From contig CALBSD010000004.1 in the NCBI GenBank assembly GCA_937927625.1, positions 1 to 46,149 of the forward strand: a DNA stretch of 46,149 bases, given 5' to 3'. The first letter of the stretch is position 1. The number at the start of each line of letters is the position of its first letter. Under the pieces are notes generated by a model. It was not told where the DNA came from, did not search any database, and was given only the letters and a program-made list of their open reading frames with translations. Source of the DNA: an uncultured Actinomycetes bacterium. GTDB taxonomy: Bacteria > Actinomycetota > Acidimicrobiia > Acidimicrobiales > Ilumatobacteraceae. Positions 25,626 to 33,433 of the stretch are shown here, piece by piece. The translations under genes were made by a program, and so were the position numbers.

Positions 25626-27161
25626 CTACTTCGAGATTTTTGCTACGCGTGCGTTGAACTCATTGATGAGTTCGTCCCACACGGGAACATATGCGCGCAC
25701 AGAGCGCCAGAAGGACTGTGAACGACGTGCTTCAAAGACGTCGAGCGGCGTGCCCTGCTGTTCCACCCAGGTGTAGTAGCCCAAGTTGAAGATGCGGTTC
25801 TTATCAAGTGCGGTGCAGTCGATCACGGCATCAGTGGACACATTGCCCAAATGCTCACTGAACACTTCTGCTGCGTCAATCTCGGTGAAGTTGTTGTTGA
25901 AGCGATGTGCGAGTGTCTTCACTCGTTCGCTTGGATACAACGCACTTCCATCAGTGGCAATGGTGACAATTGCGTCACTGGCGCCGTAACCAAGAAGCTT
26001 GGCGGTCTTGATTGCTGCAATCACGTTGCAGATTGCAGAGAAACCAAAATGCGTGAGTGCATCAAGAAGTTCTGCACTGATGCCATGGCGTTGCGACAAG
26101 TACTGCTGACCGGCTGGAGTGTTGAACAACACGTCCAACTCGTCGGTCGCACGGTCAGAAACACCAACAACAACATCGGTGTTCATCACGTTATGGATGA
26201 GCGGGATGTGTTTGTCGCCAATTCCTTGAATGTTGTGTTCGCCGAAGCCGTTCTCCAACATCGTGGGGCATTCGAGAGCCTCAACAGCAACGATCTTGGT
26301 TCCGTAGATGTCCTTCAAACGGTCGCCTGCGGCAATGGTGCCAGCAGATCCTGTTGCCGAGGTGAACGCGGCGAGACGAATATCAGAGAAACCATTGGCC
26401 TTCACGTGCTCGAATGCATGTGCGAGCGCACGACCTGTGACTTCGTAGTGACCGGCATGGTTACCGAACTCACAGAACTGGTTGAGGATGAAGTTGCCTG
26501 AATCCTTTGCCATTTCGTTACATGCGTCGTAGATCTCTTTGACGTTGCTCTCGGTGCCAGCGGTACGGACAATGTCGGATGGGTCACGAACCCACTTGTC
26601 GAGCCAGTCGAAACGCTCCTGCGACATGCCCGCAGGAAGCACAGCCACGCCACGAGAACCCATGAGTGTGCTGATGGCGATACCACCACGTGCATAGTTG
26701 CCGGTTGATGGCCACACGGCACGGTGACGTGTTGGGTCAAACTGACCAGTGACAACACGAGGCACGAAACATGAATACGCAGCAAGCACCTTGTGCGCTG
26801 TGATCATCGGGAAGCGGTCACCGAATACCACGATGATGGGCGACTCAATACCTGTGATGGACGATGGCAACACAACATGGTCAGGCACTTCAACTTTGTC
26901 GCCTGCAAGGTTGTTATACCAATGGACTCGGTACAAGTTGCGAGGGTCAGCAGCGTTCTTGTCGACACCCGCCGTGCGGCTAGCCGGAATGCGATGAGGC
27001 TCGGCAAGTTCGGCAAATGTGGGGAGCACAATGTTCTGCTCTGCGAAGCGTCGAATGCTGTTCTCAAGCGAGGTGGCATCCATGACCTTGTCGGCGAGGC
27101 CCAACTGTTCCTGCAGGGCAGTTGCGTCAAGGGTTGATTCGAGGGCAGATGAAGCTGTCAC
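25626..27161 (-). CDS. PLP-dependent fold-type II protein of unknown reaction (TrpB/cysteine-synthase-like)
   Basis: 511 aa, longer than cysteine synthases (~310). Features of the family: FPMITAHKVLAAYSCFVPR (likely PLP lysine in HK), STGNYARGGIAISTLMGSRG (substrate loop) and FTSATGSAGTIAAGDRLKD (phosphate loop). An N-terminal ~70-residue extension and a C-terminal ~100-residue region are extra. I know such proteins as uncharacterised PLP-dependent beta-subunit-like proteins. The start is uncertain: GTG 27161 directly abuts an AGGAGG, leaving no usable spacing; the next candidate is ATG 27083 (MDATSLENSIRRF). It precedes the threonine-synthase-like gene by 6 nt. Confidence 0.68.
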   Translation of the reverse strand: MTASSALESTLDATALQEQLGLADKVMDATSLENSIRRFAEQNIVLPTFAELAEPHRIPASRTAGVDKNAADPRNLYRVHWYNNLAGDKVEVPDHVVLPSSITGIESPIIVVFGDRFPMITAHKVLAAYSCFVPRVVTGQFDPTRHRAVWPSTGNYARGGIAISTLMGSRGVAVLPAGMSQERFDWLDKWVRDPSDIVRTAGTESNVKEIYDACNEMAKDSGNFILNQFCEFGNHAGHYEVTGRALAHAFEHVKANGFSDIRLAAFTSATGSAGTIAAGDRLKDIYGTKIVAVEALECPTMLENGFGEHNIQGIGDKHIPLIHNVMNTDVVVGVSDRATDELDVLFNTPAGQQYLSQRHGISAELLDALTHFGFSAICNVIAAIKTAKLLGYGASDAIVTIATDGSALYPSERVKTLAHRFNNNFTEIDAAEVFSEHLGNVSTDAVIDCTALDKNRIFNLGYYTWVEQQGTPLDVFEARRSQSFWRSVRAYVPVWDELINEFNARVAKISK

Positions 27162-27222
27162 CCTCCTAGTTTGCCATCTCGAACGCCCGCTCCCCGACTG
27201 TCACGGGTACCCTCGGTGTGTC

Positions 27223-27296
27223 GCCGGTGTAGCCCAATTGGCAGAGGCAGCAGGTTTAGGTCCTGCGTGTTGGGGGTTCGAGTCCCTTCACCGGCA
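27223..27296 (+). tRNA. tRNA with UAG anticodon (Leu, CUA codon), short variable loop
   Basis: A full cloverleaf can be drawn: acceptor GCCGGTG/CACCGGC, D-arm GCCC...AGGC with G18G19, anticodon stem GCAGG/CCTGC around loop TTTAGGT (anticodon TAG), a 5-nt variable loop GTGTT, T-arm GGGGG-TTCGAGT-CCCTT and discriminator A. CCA is not encoded. The 74-nt length and 5-nt variable loop are class I, whereas bacterial tRNA-Leu normally has a long class II variable arm. A15, U48 and A73, which matter for E. coli LeuRS, are present. Confidence 0.85.
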
Positions 27297-27298
27297 CT

Positions 27299-28315
27299 GT
27301 GCATATTTATGATTTGCCCACCCCAGCAGTGGTAATTGATATTTCTTCTCTGCGAAAGAACATCGCAGCCATGGCCAATGTCCACCCTGGTCGACGCCTG
27401 CGTCCTCATGTGAAGGCGCACAAATGCTCGGGCATCGCCGCCGAACAAGAAGGTGCGGGGCATTCTTCATTCACATGCGCAACACCTCGTGAAATTCTCG
27501 GACTCATTGACGCGCACGTCGGTAACGATTTTCTCCTCGCAAATGAAGTGCTCGATGCTCACCGTCTTGAAGCACTCGCAGAAGCACAAGATGATGCGCT
27601 TATCACCGTGGCAATCGATTCCAACGAGACTCTCACCGCCGCACATCGCGCTGGTATTCGCAGTGTCATGATCGATGTCAATGTTGGCCTGCCCCGCTGC
27701 GGCATCGACCCTCTCAAAGCGGGCGCACTCGCTGATGCTGCACGCGGACTCGGCCTCGATGTTCGCGGCGTCATGGGATACGAGGGCCATCTCATGATGG
27801 TGAGTGACCGTGACGAAAAAAAGAAGCAAGTGCACGATGCGATGGCTCTCCTTGCACAAGCCCACGGCGATGTCGGTGGTGACATTGTTTCTGCAGGTGG
27901 TACCGGAACGTACGACATGTTTGTCGGCACTACTGTCAATGAAGTGCAAGCCGGCAGCTATGCGCTCATGGATACGCAATACGCGCAACTCGGCCATCCA
28001 TTCGTGCAGGCAATGTGGGTTGTCGGAACCGTTATCTCCTCTAACGAGAAGTGGTCCGTTGTTGATGTTGGCTTGAAGTCCCTCGGCATGGACCATGGCA
28101 ATCCCACCATCAAGGATCATGCAGTGTGGTTTTGTTCCGATGAGCACATCACGTTCTCGCCAAGCGAGGGAACTCCGAAACCAGTTGTCGGCGATCGCGC
28201 CTTTGTGACTCCATCACACATTGACCCCACGATGGCAATGCATGAGGTTGCCTATGTGGCTAATGAATACGGCGAAATTGTCGCTGAGTGGCCTATCGAC
28301 CTACGGGGTTGGTAA
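27299..28315 (+). CDS. D-threonine aldolase / D-serine dehydratase-like PLP enzyme (fold type III)
   Basis: 338 aa. The N-terminal alanine-racemase-like barrel begins YDLPTPAVVIDISSLRKNI and has the PLP lysine K39 in RPHVKAHKC. VMIDVNVGLPRCGI, RGVMGYEGHLM and VSAGGTGTYDM are family segments. The C-terminal metal site shows H307-x-D309 (SHIDPTM), the His/Asp pair known for Mn-dependent D-threonine aldolases rather than the His/Cys of zinc D-serine dehydratases. The GTG start at 27299 lies only 2 nt past the tRNA discriminator base, with no Shine-Dalgarno; the homologous N-terminus supports it. It overlaps the convergent rdgB by 15 nt. Substrate is inferred. Confidence 0.8.
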   Translation: MHIYDLPTPAVVIDISSLRKNIAAMANVHPGRRLRPHVKAHKCSGIAAEQEGAGHSSFTCATPREILGLIDAHVGNDFLLANEVLDAHRLEALAEAQDDALITVAIDSNETLTAAHRAGIRSVMIDVNVGLPRCGIDPLKAGALADAARGLGLDVRGVMGYEGHLMMVSDRDEKKKQVHDAMALLAQAHGDVGGDIVSAGGTGTYDMFVGTTVNEVQAGSYALMDTQYAQLGHPFVQAMWVVGTVISSNEKWSVVDVGLKSLGMDHGNPTIKDHAVWFCSDEHITFSPSEGTPKPVVGDRAFVTPSHIDPTMAMHEVAYVANEYGEIVAEWPIDLRGW

Positions 28316-28894
28316 ACCAAAAAGTCGGGAGAGCAAGGTTGGCAATTGCGTCAATGCTCGACCACGATGCGAAATCTCATCCTTCTCGGCTGCAGTCATC
28401 TCAGCAAAAGTGCGCCCGTCTGCATCATCAGGGATAAACACGCTGTCGTAACCGAAACCTGAATCGCCACGCTCTGCGTCTGCAATGACACCAGTGCATT
28501 CGCCGCTAACGAAATGCATCTCACCTTTGGAGTTCACCAATGCAACGACAGTGCGAAACTTTGCTGTGCGATCGCTGACACCAGACAATTGCTGCAACAA
28601 CAACGCACGGTTGTCAGCATCAGTTGCATCATCGCCGGCGAATCGCGCGCTATGAACTCCAGGTGCGCCATTCAATGCAGCAACCTCTAACCCTGTGTCG
28701 TCTGCAATCGCCCACTCCTCAGCCACATTTGCAATCTCCACTGCCTTGATGATTGCGTTGCCTTCCAGTGTTGGCGCCGTCTCATCGATGTCACCTACAG
28801 ATTCAGGACGCGGCAACAACTGCACCCATTCAGGCAACAAGCGAGATAGTTCAGCAACCTTTTTAGGGTTCGCACTGGCGCAGACAAGCCGCAT
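28301..28894 (-). CDS. rdgB: XTP/dITP pyrophosphatase (RdgB/HAM1)
   Basis: 197 aa house-cleaning nucleotidase that removes non-canonical purine triphosphates. It has CASANPKKVAELSRLL, ETAPTLEGNAIIKAVEIA, IADDTGLEVAALNGAPGVHSAR, RTVVALV, GDSGFGYDSVFIPDD and AEMTAAEKDEISHRGRAL, covering the family from end to end. It lies 5 nt after rph in the order murI-rph-rdgB, as in M. tuberculosis. ATG 28894 has only a weak upstream signal. Confidence 0.96.
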   Translation of the reverse strand: MRLVCASANPKKVAELSRLLPEWVQLLPRPESVGDIDETAPTLEGNAIIKAVEIANVAEEWAIADDTGLEVAALNGAPGVHSARFAGDDATDADNRALLLQQLSGVSDRTAKFRTVVALVNSKGEMHFVSGECTGVIADAERGDSGFGYDSVFIPDDADGRTFAEMTAAEKDEISHRGRALTQLPTLLSRLFGLPTP

Positions 28895-28899
28895 ATGAA

Positions 28900-29661
28900 T
28901 TAACGCTCTGGCGCACGCATGGGCGGTGCTTCGGAAAGAAGTCCCGCTTGAAGATCAAAGATGCGTCCAAGACCCGTGTCGGCCAACATCAGCAACTCAT
29001 CGAGTTCGCTACGCGAGAACGCCATACCTTCAGCCGTGCCTTGCACTTCAACGAAGCGAGATTCGCCACCGTTGACAGGACGCAACATCACAACGTTCAT
29101 GTCGACTTCAGCAGTGCTATCTTCAACGTACGGAAGGTCGAGCACCGGAGTGCCGCCACAAACACCAACAGAAATCGCTGCGCAATAGGAGTGCAGTGGG
29201 TTCTCGGAAATCGCACCGCTCTGCACCAAACGTGACACTGCATCGTGCAATGCCAAGAAACCACCACAGATACTTGCGGTGCGTGTTCCGCCATCAGCCT
29301 GCAATACATCGCAGTCGACAACAATCTGACGCTCGCCAAGTGCACGCATGTCAATCGCTGCTCGCAAAGAACGACCAATGAGACGCTGAATTTCAACAGT
29401 GCGCCCGCTCTGCTTACCCTTTGCGGCTTCACGGTCAACACGATCTGGTGATGAACCAGGAAGCATGGAGTACTCCGCTGTGACCCATCCTTTGCCAGAG
29501 CCCTTCATCCAGCGAGGCACATCTTCATCAATCGATGCGGTGCACAACACGCGTGTGCGACCGAACGACACCAGCACGGAGCCGGCGGACATTTCGGTGA
29601 AATCACGCTGGAATGAAATTGGACGGAGTTGATCTGGCGTACGGCCATCGGGACGAGTCAT
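28900..29661 (-). CDS. rph: Ribonuclease PH
   Basis: 253 aa phosphorolytic 3'-exoribonuclease that trims tRNA precursors. Signatures: RPDGRTPDQLRPISFQRDF, GRTRVLCTASIDEDVP, GWVTAEYSMLPGSS, RTVEIQRLIGRSLRA, DCDVLQADGGTRTASI (catalytic) and FVEVQGTAEG. ATG 29661 is chosen because the N-terminus MTRPDGRTPDQLRP is the conserved family start; the frame stays open 73 codons upstream but there it is antisense to nothing conserved and overlaps murI. It lies 10 nt after the murI stop. Confidence 0.96.
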   Translation of the reverse strand: MTRPDGRTPDQLRPISFQRDFTEMSAGSVLVSFGRTRVLCTASIDEDVPRWMKGSGKGWVTAEYSMLPGSSPDRVDREAAKGKQSGRTVEIQRLIGRSLRAAIDMRALGERQIVVDCDVLQADGGTRTASICGGFLALHDAVSRLVQSGAISENPLHSYCAAISVGVCGGTPVLDLPYVEDSTAEVDMNVVMLRPVNGGESRFVEVQGTAEGMAFSRSELDELLMLADTGLGRIFDLQAGLLSEAPPMRAPER

Positions 29662-29671
29662 GGGTAAATGT

Positions 29672-30493
29672 CTAGTCGGTGACGACACGAGACCAACGAC
29701 TTGCTGTCGAGAGCTCTGGCCCGAGAAGCCGACGACCGAAGTCGGCGAACCATTCCACATCACCCGATGACAGGAATGTGTGTGTCCCCGCTCTGTCGAC
29801 CGACGCAGTGATTTTGTTGTCACGCAACATGGAAGCCAACGCAAATGCAGTCTCATCAGCACTGGAAACCAATACGACATCAGGACCCATCACTTCGCTA
29901 ATCACACGAGAGAGATAGGGGTAATGCGTACAACCAAGAAGCAACGCGTCAATGCCTGCGTCGACGACAGGAGCAAGAAGACGCTCTGCAAGCAGCATCA
30001 CTTCGTCACCACTTGTTTGGCCTCGTTCAACAAATTCAACAAATCCAGGGCATGCCGTGGCGATGAGATCAAGCGATGCGTCTTCTTCTTCCAGAGCCCG
30101 CTGATATGCACCCGATGAAATAGTTCCGACAGTTCCGATGACACCCACACGACGAACCTTCGATGCAATGGACAACGCGCGAGCACCTGGCTCCACCACG
30201 CTGACCACTGGCACAGGTAGTTCATCTGACAATTCATGAAACGCCGCAGCTGCCGCCGTATTGCACGCAACAACTACGGCTTTCACGTTGTGGTCGTTCA
30301 CCAAGCTCCACGCAATCTCGCGCGCGAACTCACGCACCTCACTTGCGGCGCGTGGCCCATATGGATATCGACCAGTGTCACCCACATACACAAGGTCTTC
30401 TGACGGCAAAACATCGATGACGGCACGAGCCACCGTGAGACCACCAAAACCGGAATCAAACATTCCAATGGGGCGGTTGTCAATGCCGATCAT
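29672..30493 (-). CDS. murI: Glutamate racemase
   Basis: 273 aa cofactor-independent racemase supplying D-glutamate for peptidoglycan. Both catalytic cysteines are present: C77 (VVACNTAAAAAF) and C187 (LLLGCTHYPYL). IGMFDSGFGGLTVARAV and VYVGDTGRYPYGPR are the usual N-terminal motifs. ATG 30493 lacks a properly spaced Shine-Dalgarno (GCAGG abuts the ATG). It is divergent from the EamA transporter and heads the murI-rph-rdgB operon. Confidence 0.96.
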   Translation of the reverse strand: MIGIDNRPIGMFDSGFGGLTVARAVIDVLPSEDLVYVGDTGRYPYGPRAASEVREFAREIAWSLVNDHNVKAVVVACNTAAAAAFHELSDELPVPVVSVVEPGARALSIASKVRRVGVIGTVGTISSGAYQRALEEEDASLDLIATACPGFVEFVERGQTSGDEVMLLAERLLAPVVDAGIDALLLGCTHYPYLSRVISEVMGPDVVLVSSADETAFALASMLRDNKITASVDRAGTHTFLSSGDVEWFADFGRRLLGPELSTASRWSRVVTD

Positions 30494-30523
30494 CCTGCAA
30501 GGCTAGGCGTAGTGTCGTGCCCC

Positions 30524-31348
30524 ATGCTGACAGCCACCCTTTTCGCCCTTGCGGCTGCAGTACTTCACGCTTCGTGGAATCTGTGGGTGAAGCAAAGTGG
30601 AGACCGTTGGCTGGCCCTGTGGGGACAAATGACAGCCGGTGGCATTCTTTGTGTGATCGTCCTGCTCTTCACCGGTTGGCCCGATCATTTGGTGTGGTGG
30701 ACCGTTATCGCCAGCGGACTCATCCACGTTGTGTACGTCTACACACTTGCGCGCGCGTACAACATCGGCGATTTCTCCGTGACGTATCCCATTGCACGTG
30801 GCACAGGCGCATTGATCGCCGCAATCGGTGGCGTGCTCTTTTTGTCCGACCATCTCTCCGTCATCACAATGATCGGAATTGCCATCGCCATCGGCGGCAT
30901 CATGTTGCTTGCAGGACGCGCCGACAATCAACATGTCATCGCAGCACTTCTCGTTTCACTGTGCATTGGTTCGTATTCCGTGATCGATGGACATGGTTCA
31001 CGTTTAACGGGCGGAAATTTGTATCCACTCGTCCTCTTCATTTCCACTGGCATCACCGTGAGTACTTGGGGCATTGCAACAGGTCGCACACGTGAGATGG
31101 CTCTTGCAATGCGCACCACATGGCATCGCTTTGCATTGGCTGGTGCGGCATCAGTTCTCACGTACTGGATGGTTCTCATCGCCATGCAGAAGGCACCCGT
31201 TGGCTATGTCACCGCATTGCGGGAGTCAAGCGTGGTCATCGTTGCACTTGTCGGCACAAGGTACTTGGGCGAGGCAGACACCAAACGACGCGTGATTGCA
31301 GCAGGAATTGTTCTTGCAGGTCTCGTCGTTTTAATTGCTGGCCGCTAA
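30524..31348 (+). CDS. EamA/DMT-family membrane transporter
   Basis: 274 aa with about ten hydrophobic helices in two repeats, as in drug/metabolite transporters. Each half has the EamA pattern: repeat 1 begins LTATLFALAAAVLHASWNLWVK, repeat 2 AALLVSLCIGSYSVIDGHG. GYVTALRESSVVIVALVG near the C-terminus is typical. Substrate cannot be told. ATG 30524 is preferred to the in-frame GTG at 30512 because it gives the standard short N-terminus. It is oriented against its neighbours, inserted between cysM and murI. Confidence 0.82.
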   Translation: MLTATLFALAAAVLHASWNLWVKQSGDRWLALWGQMTAGGILCVIVLLFTGWPDHLVWWTVIASGLIHVVYVYTLARAYNIGDFSVTYPIARGTGALIAAIGGVLFLSDHLSVITMIGIAIAIGGIMLLAGRADNQHVIAALLVSLCIGSYSVIDGHGSRLTGGNLYPLVLFISTGITVSTWGIATGRTREMALAMRTTWHRFALAGAASVLTYWMVLIAMQKAPVGYVTALRESSVVIVALVGTRYLGEADTKRRVIAAGIVLAGLVVLIAGR

Positions 31349-31367
31349 GGCGCAACCGCTCAACGAT

Positions 31368-32354
31368 TTAGAAGTAGATGATCTTCTCTGCGTTTGCTTC
31401 GGCCTGATCAAGGTCATCGGTGTACGCGCCGGTGGAGAGATACTTCCAGCCACCGTCACACACGATGAAGACAATGACGCCTTCTTCAATTTCACTAGCA
31501 ACTTTGACTGCACCAGCAAGTGATGCACCAGAAGAAATGCCTGCGAAGATGCCGCATTCAGCAACGATACGACGTGTCCACTCAAGGGATTCACGGGGAC
31601 GGACAACGCGCTTGCGGTCAAGCAGCTCACGGCCATGCCAGTTGTCGAACACTGGAGGAATGTAACCGTCGTCCAAGTTGCGCAAACCTTCAACACGCTC
31701 ACCGAGTGGCGGTTCTACAGCGACAAGCTTGATGTCAGGATTCTGTTCCTTCAAGTACTTGCCCACACCCATGAGGGTTCCGCTGGTGCCAAGACCTGCA
31801 ACGAAGTGCGTGATCTCTGGGCAGTCGCGGTAAATCTCTGGGCCAGTTGTTTCGTAATGCGCACGAGGGTTTGCATCGTTTCCGTACTGGTACAAGAAGC
31901 ACCACTCAGGATGCTGCGCCGCAAGTTCTTGCGCGCGACGAACAGCACCATTGCTGCCCTCTTCGCCTGGCGTGAGAATGATCTCTGCGCCGAACACTTC
32001 CAACATTTGGCGACGCTCAATGCTCACCGAGGTAGGCATCAGAATTGTGATGGGATAGCCCTTCATACGAGCAATAGCTGCCAGAGCAATACCGGTGTTA
32101 CCCGATGATGGTTCGACGATGCGCTGACCAGGCATCAAACGACCTGTGCGCTCGGCGTCCTCAATCATGGACTTTGCAATGCGGTCCTTCACCGAACCGA
32201 ACGGGTTCTGGCTTTCCAGCTTCGCGATGAGTCGCACATTTGGGTTTGGGGACAGGATGGACACATCCACAAGTGGTGTGTTGCCAATGAGTTCGAGAGA
32301 ATTCTGCAAAACAAACACAGACCCTCCATTCCTTCTCACATCTGCAATCGACAT
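31368..32354 (-). CDS. cysM: Cysteine synthase CysM, O-phosphoserine-dependent actinobacterial type
   Basis: 328 aa fold-type II PLP enzyme. PLP lysine K56 is in NPFGSVKDR; EPSSGNTGIALAAIA is the substrate loop and AGLGTSGTLMGVG the phosphate loop. FLYQYGNDANPRAHYETTGPE and the C-terminal DGGWKYLSTGAYTDD are close to M. tuberculosis CysM, which uses O-phosphoserine and thiocarboxylated CysO as sulfur donor. The pairing with a JAMM peptidase upstream supports this over CysK. ATG 32354 has AAGGAG 5 nt upstream. The cysO gene that normally lies between is absent. Confidence 0.87.
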   Translation of the reverse strand: MSIADVRRNGGSVFVLQNSLELIGNTPLVDVSILSPNPNVRLIAKLESQNPFGSVKDRIAKSMIEDAERTGRLMPGQRIVEPSSGNTGIALAAIARMKGYPITILMPTSVSIERRQMLEVFGAEIILTPGEEGSNGAVRRAQELAAQHPEWCFLYQYGNDANPRAHYETTGPEIYRDCPEITHFVAGLGTSGTLMGVGKYLKEQNPDIKLVAVEPPLGERVEGLRNLDDGYIPPVFDNWHGRELLDRKRVVRPRESLEWTRRIVAECGIFAGISSGASLAGAVKVASEIEEGVIVFIVCDGGWKYLSTGAYTDDLDQAEANAEKIIYF

Positions 32355-32413
32355 GTGTCTCCTTCGCGAGCCCCCGATGGGCCCCCTAATGAAACCCAGA
32401 CCGGAGGAAAGCT

Positions 32414-32441
32414 ATTCCCGATAAATCCAGTCGGAATTGTA
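32414..32441 (-). promoter_or_regulatory. Putative cysM promoter with overlapping inverted repeat
   Basis: In the 91-nt gap upstream of cysM, TACAAT on the minus strand (32436-32441) is a good -10. Just downstream, overlapping the expected transcription start, is an inverted repeat ATTCCCGA (32414-32421) / TCGGAAT (32431-32437). The ATTCC-spacer-GGAAT form resembles sites bound by Rrf2-type cysteine regulators (CymR-like). Regulator and function are inferred. Confidence 0.4.
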
Positions 32442-32445
32442 ACGC

Positions 32446-32868
32446 TTAAAGGTCGATTATTGACTCCTCATGGACGTCCTCGCCCATGATGCGAAAGGAC
32501 CGAGGCTGTGGCTCCCCCGTCTTCAGACTGACGATGATGTAGTGCCAGCCCGGATCAGGGGCCTGGGCAATGTCCGTACTGCTGGGATATGCCTCGGTGT
32601 GGGTATGGCTGTGCGCACACCCAATGACCTCCAGCCCGTCGGCTTCGGCGGCCAGCTCGGCACGGAGATGTTCCTTCGGGTCAATCGTGTAGACCATCGC
32701 GCTGTGGGCGATGTTGGTGCAGGGCACGAACCGCACGACTTCCGAGGTGGTGGGGTTTCCGACCAAGAGACCACACATCTCCTCGGGGTAACAGGCGATG
32801 CTGTGGGCCGCCATTGCCGCCGTTGCTTCAGCAGGCACAGAAATCAGGTGCTGGGGTGACTCAGACAT
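32446..32868 (-). CDS. mec: JAMM/MPN+ metallopeptidase, Mec+ (Rv1334) family
   Basis: 140 aa. The JAMM zinc motif is exact: E30, then H86-S-H88, seven residues, S96, two residues, D99 (GCAHSHTHTEAYPSSTDIA). In M. tuberculosis Mec+ releases cysteine from the CysO-Cys adduct made by CysM. ATG 32868 (MSESPQHLISVP) gives the family length; an in-frame ATG at 32895 has GGAGAG but too close. It is divergent from smpB (34 nt between starts) and upstream of cysM by 91 nt. Confidence 0.87.
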   Translation of the reverse strand: MSESPQHLISVPAEATAAMAAHSIACYPEEMCGLLVGNPTTSEVVRFVPCTNIAHSAMVYTIDPKEHLRAELAAEADGLEVIGCAHSHTHTEAYPSSTDIAQAPDPGWHYIIVSLKTGEPQPRSFRIMGEDVHEESIIDL

Positions 32869-32902
32869 CGGTTCGCAGGCTAGCGGTACGCTCATTCTCT
32901 CC

Positions 32903-33379
32903 ATGGCCAAAGCACCGAACACCGTTCTTGCAAGCAATCGCAAGGCTCGACACGATTACGAGATTCTCGACGTGTTCGAAGCCGGCATTGTTCTCGTCGG
33001 CAGTGAAGTCAAGAGCTTGCGTGCCGGCCAGGTGCAATTAGTTGATGCCTATGCACGCATTCTCGATGGCGAAATGTGGCTCGACGGTGTTCATATTTCG
33101 CCTTATTCATTCGCAGTTGGTGTGGGGGCACACGACCCCGACCGCCCACGCAAGTTGTTGCTACATCGCGAAGAGATCAATCGTCTGCACGACCGCATTG
33201 CCCGCGAGCGTTTGTCGCTAGTTCCCCTCGCATTCAAATTGATCGATGGACGCGTGAAGGTGGAATTGGCACTTGGTCGTGGACGCAAAAAGGGCGACAA
33301 GCGAAATGCCATTGCCGAACGTGATGTGCAACGCGAGATGCAACGCAGTCTAGGTCGCCAGCGCAAAGGTATGGATTAG
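32903..33379 (+). CDS. smpB: SsrA-binding protein SmpB
   Basis: 158 aa, full length. SmpB delivers tmRNA to stalled ribosomes. It shows ASNRKARHDYEILDVFEAGI, LVGSEVKSLRAGQVQL, HISPYSFAV, RKLLLHREEINRL, SLVPLAFKLIDGRVKVELALGRG-like and the basic tail (GRGRKKGDKRNAIAERD). The start ATG 32903 gives MAKAPNTVLASNRKA. The tmRNA gene lies 54 nt downstream, so protein and RNA partner are adjacent. Confidence 0.97.
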   Translation: MAKAPNTVLASNRKARHDYEILDVFEAGIVLVGSEVKSLRAGQVQLVDAYARILDGEMWLDGVHISPYSFAVGVGAHDPDRPRKLLLHREEINRLHDRIARERLSLVPLAFKLIDGRVKVELALGRGRKKGDKRNAIAERDVQREMQRSLGRQRKGMD

Positions 33380-33406
33380 CCCGGATTATTCGCCACTCCC
33401 TCGGCG

Positions 33407-33412
33407 TACACT
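33407..33412 (+). promoter_or_regulatory. Possible -10 box of the tmRNA promoter
   Basis: TACACT in the smpB-ssrA gap would place a start near 33419, about 15 nt before the mature tmRNA 5' end, leaving a short leader for RNase P. The -35 region (TTATTC, 33386-33391) is weak. Confidence 0.35.
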
Positions 33413-33433
33413 GACGACACACAACCAATCAAT

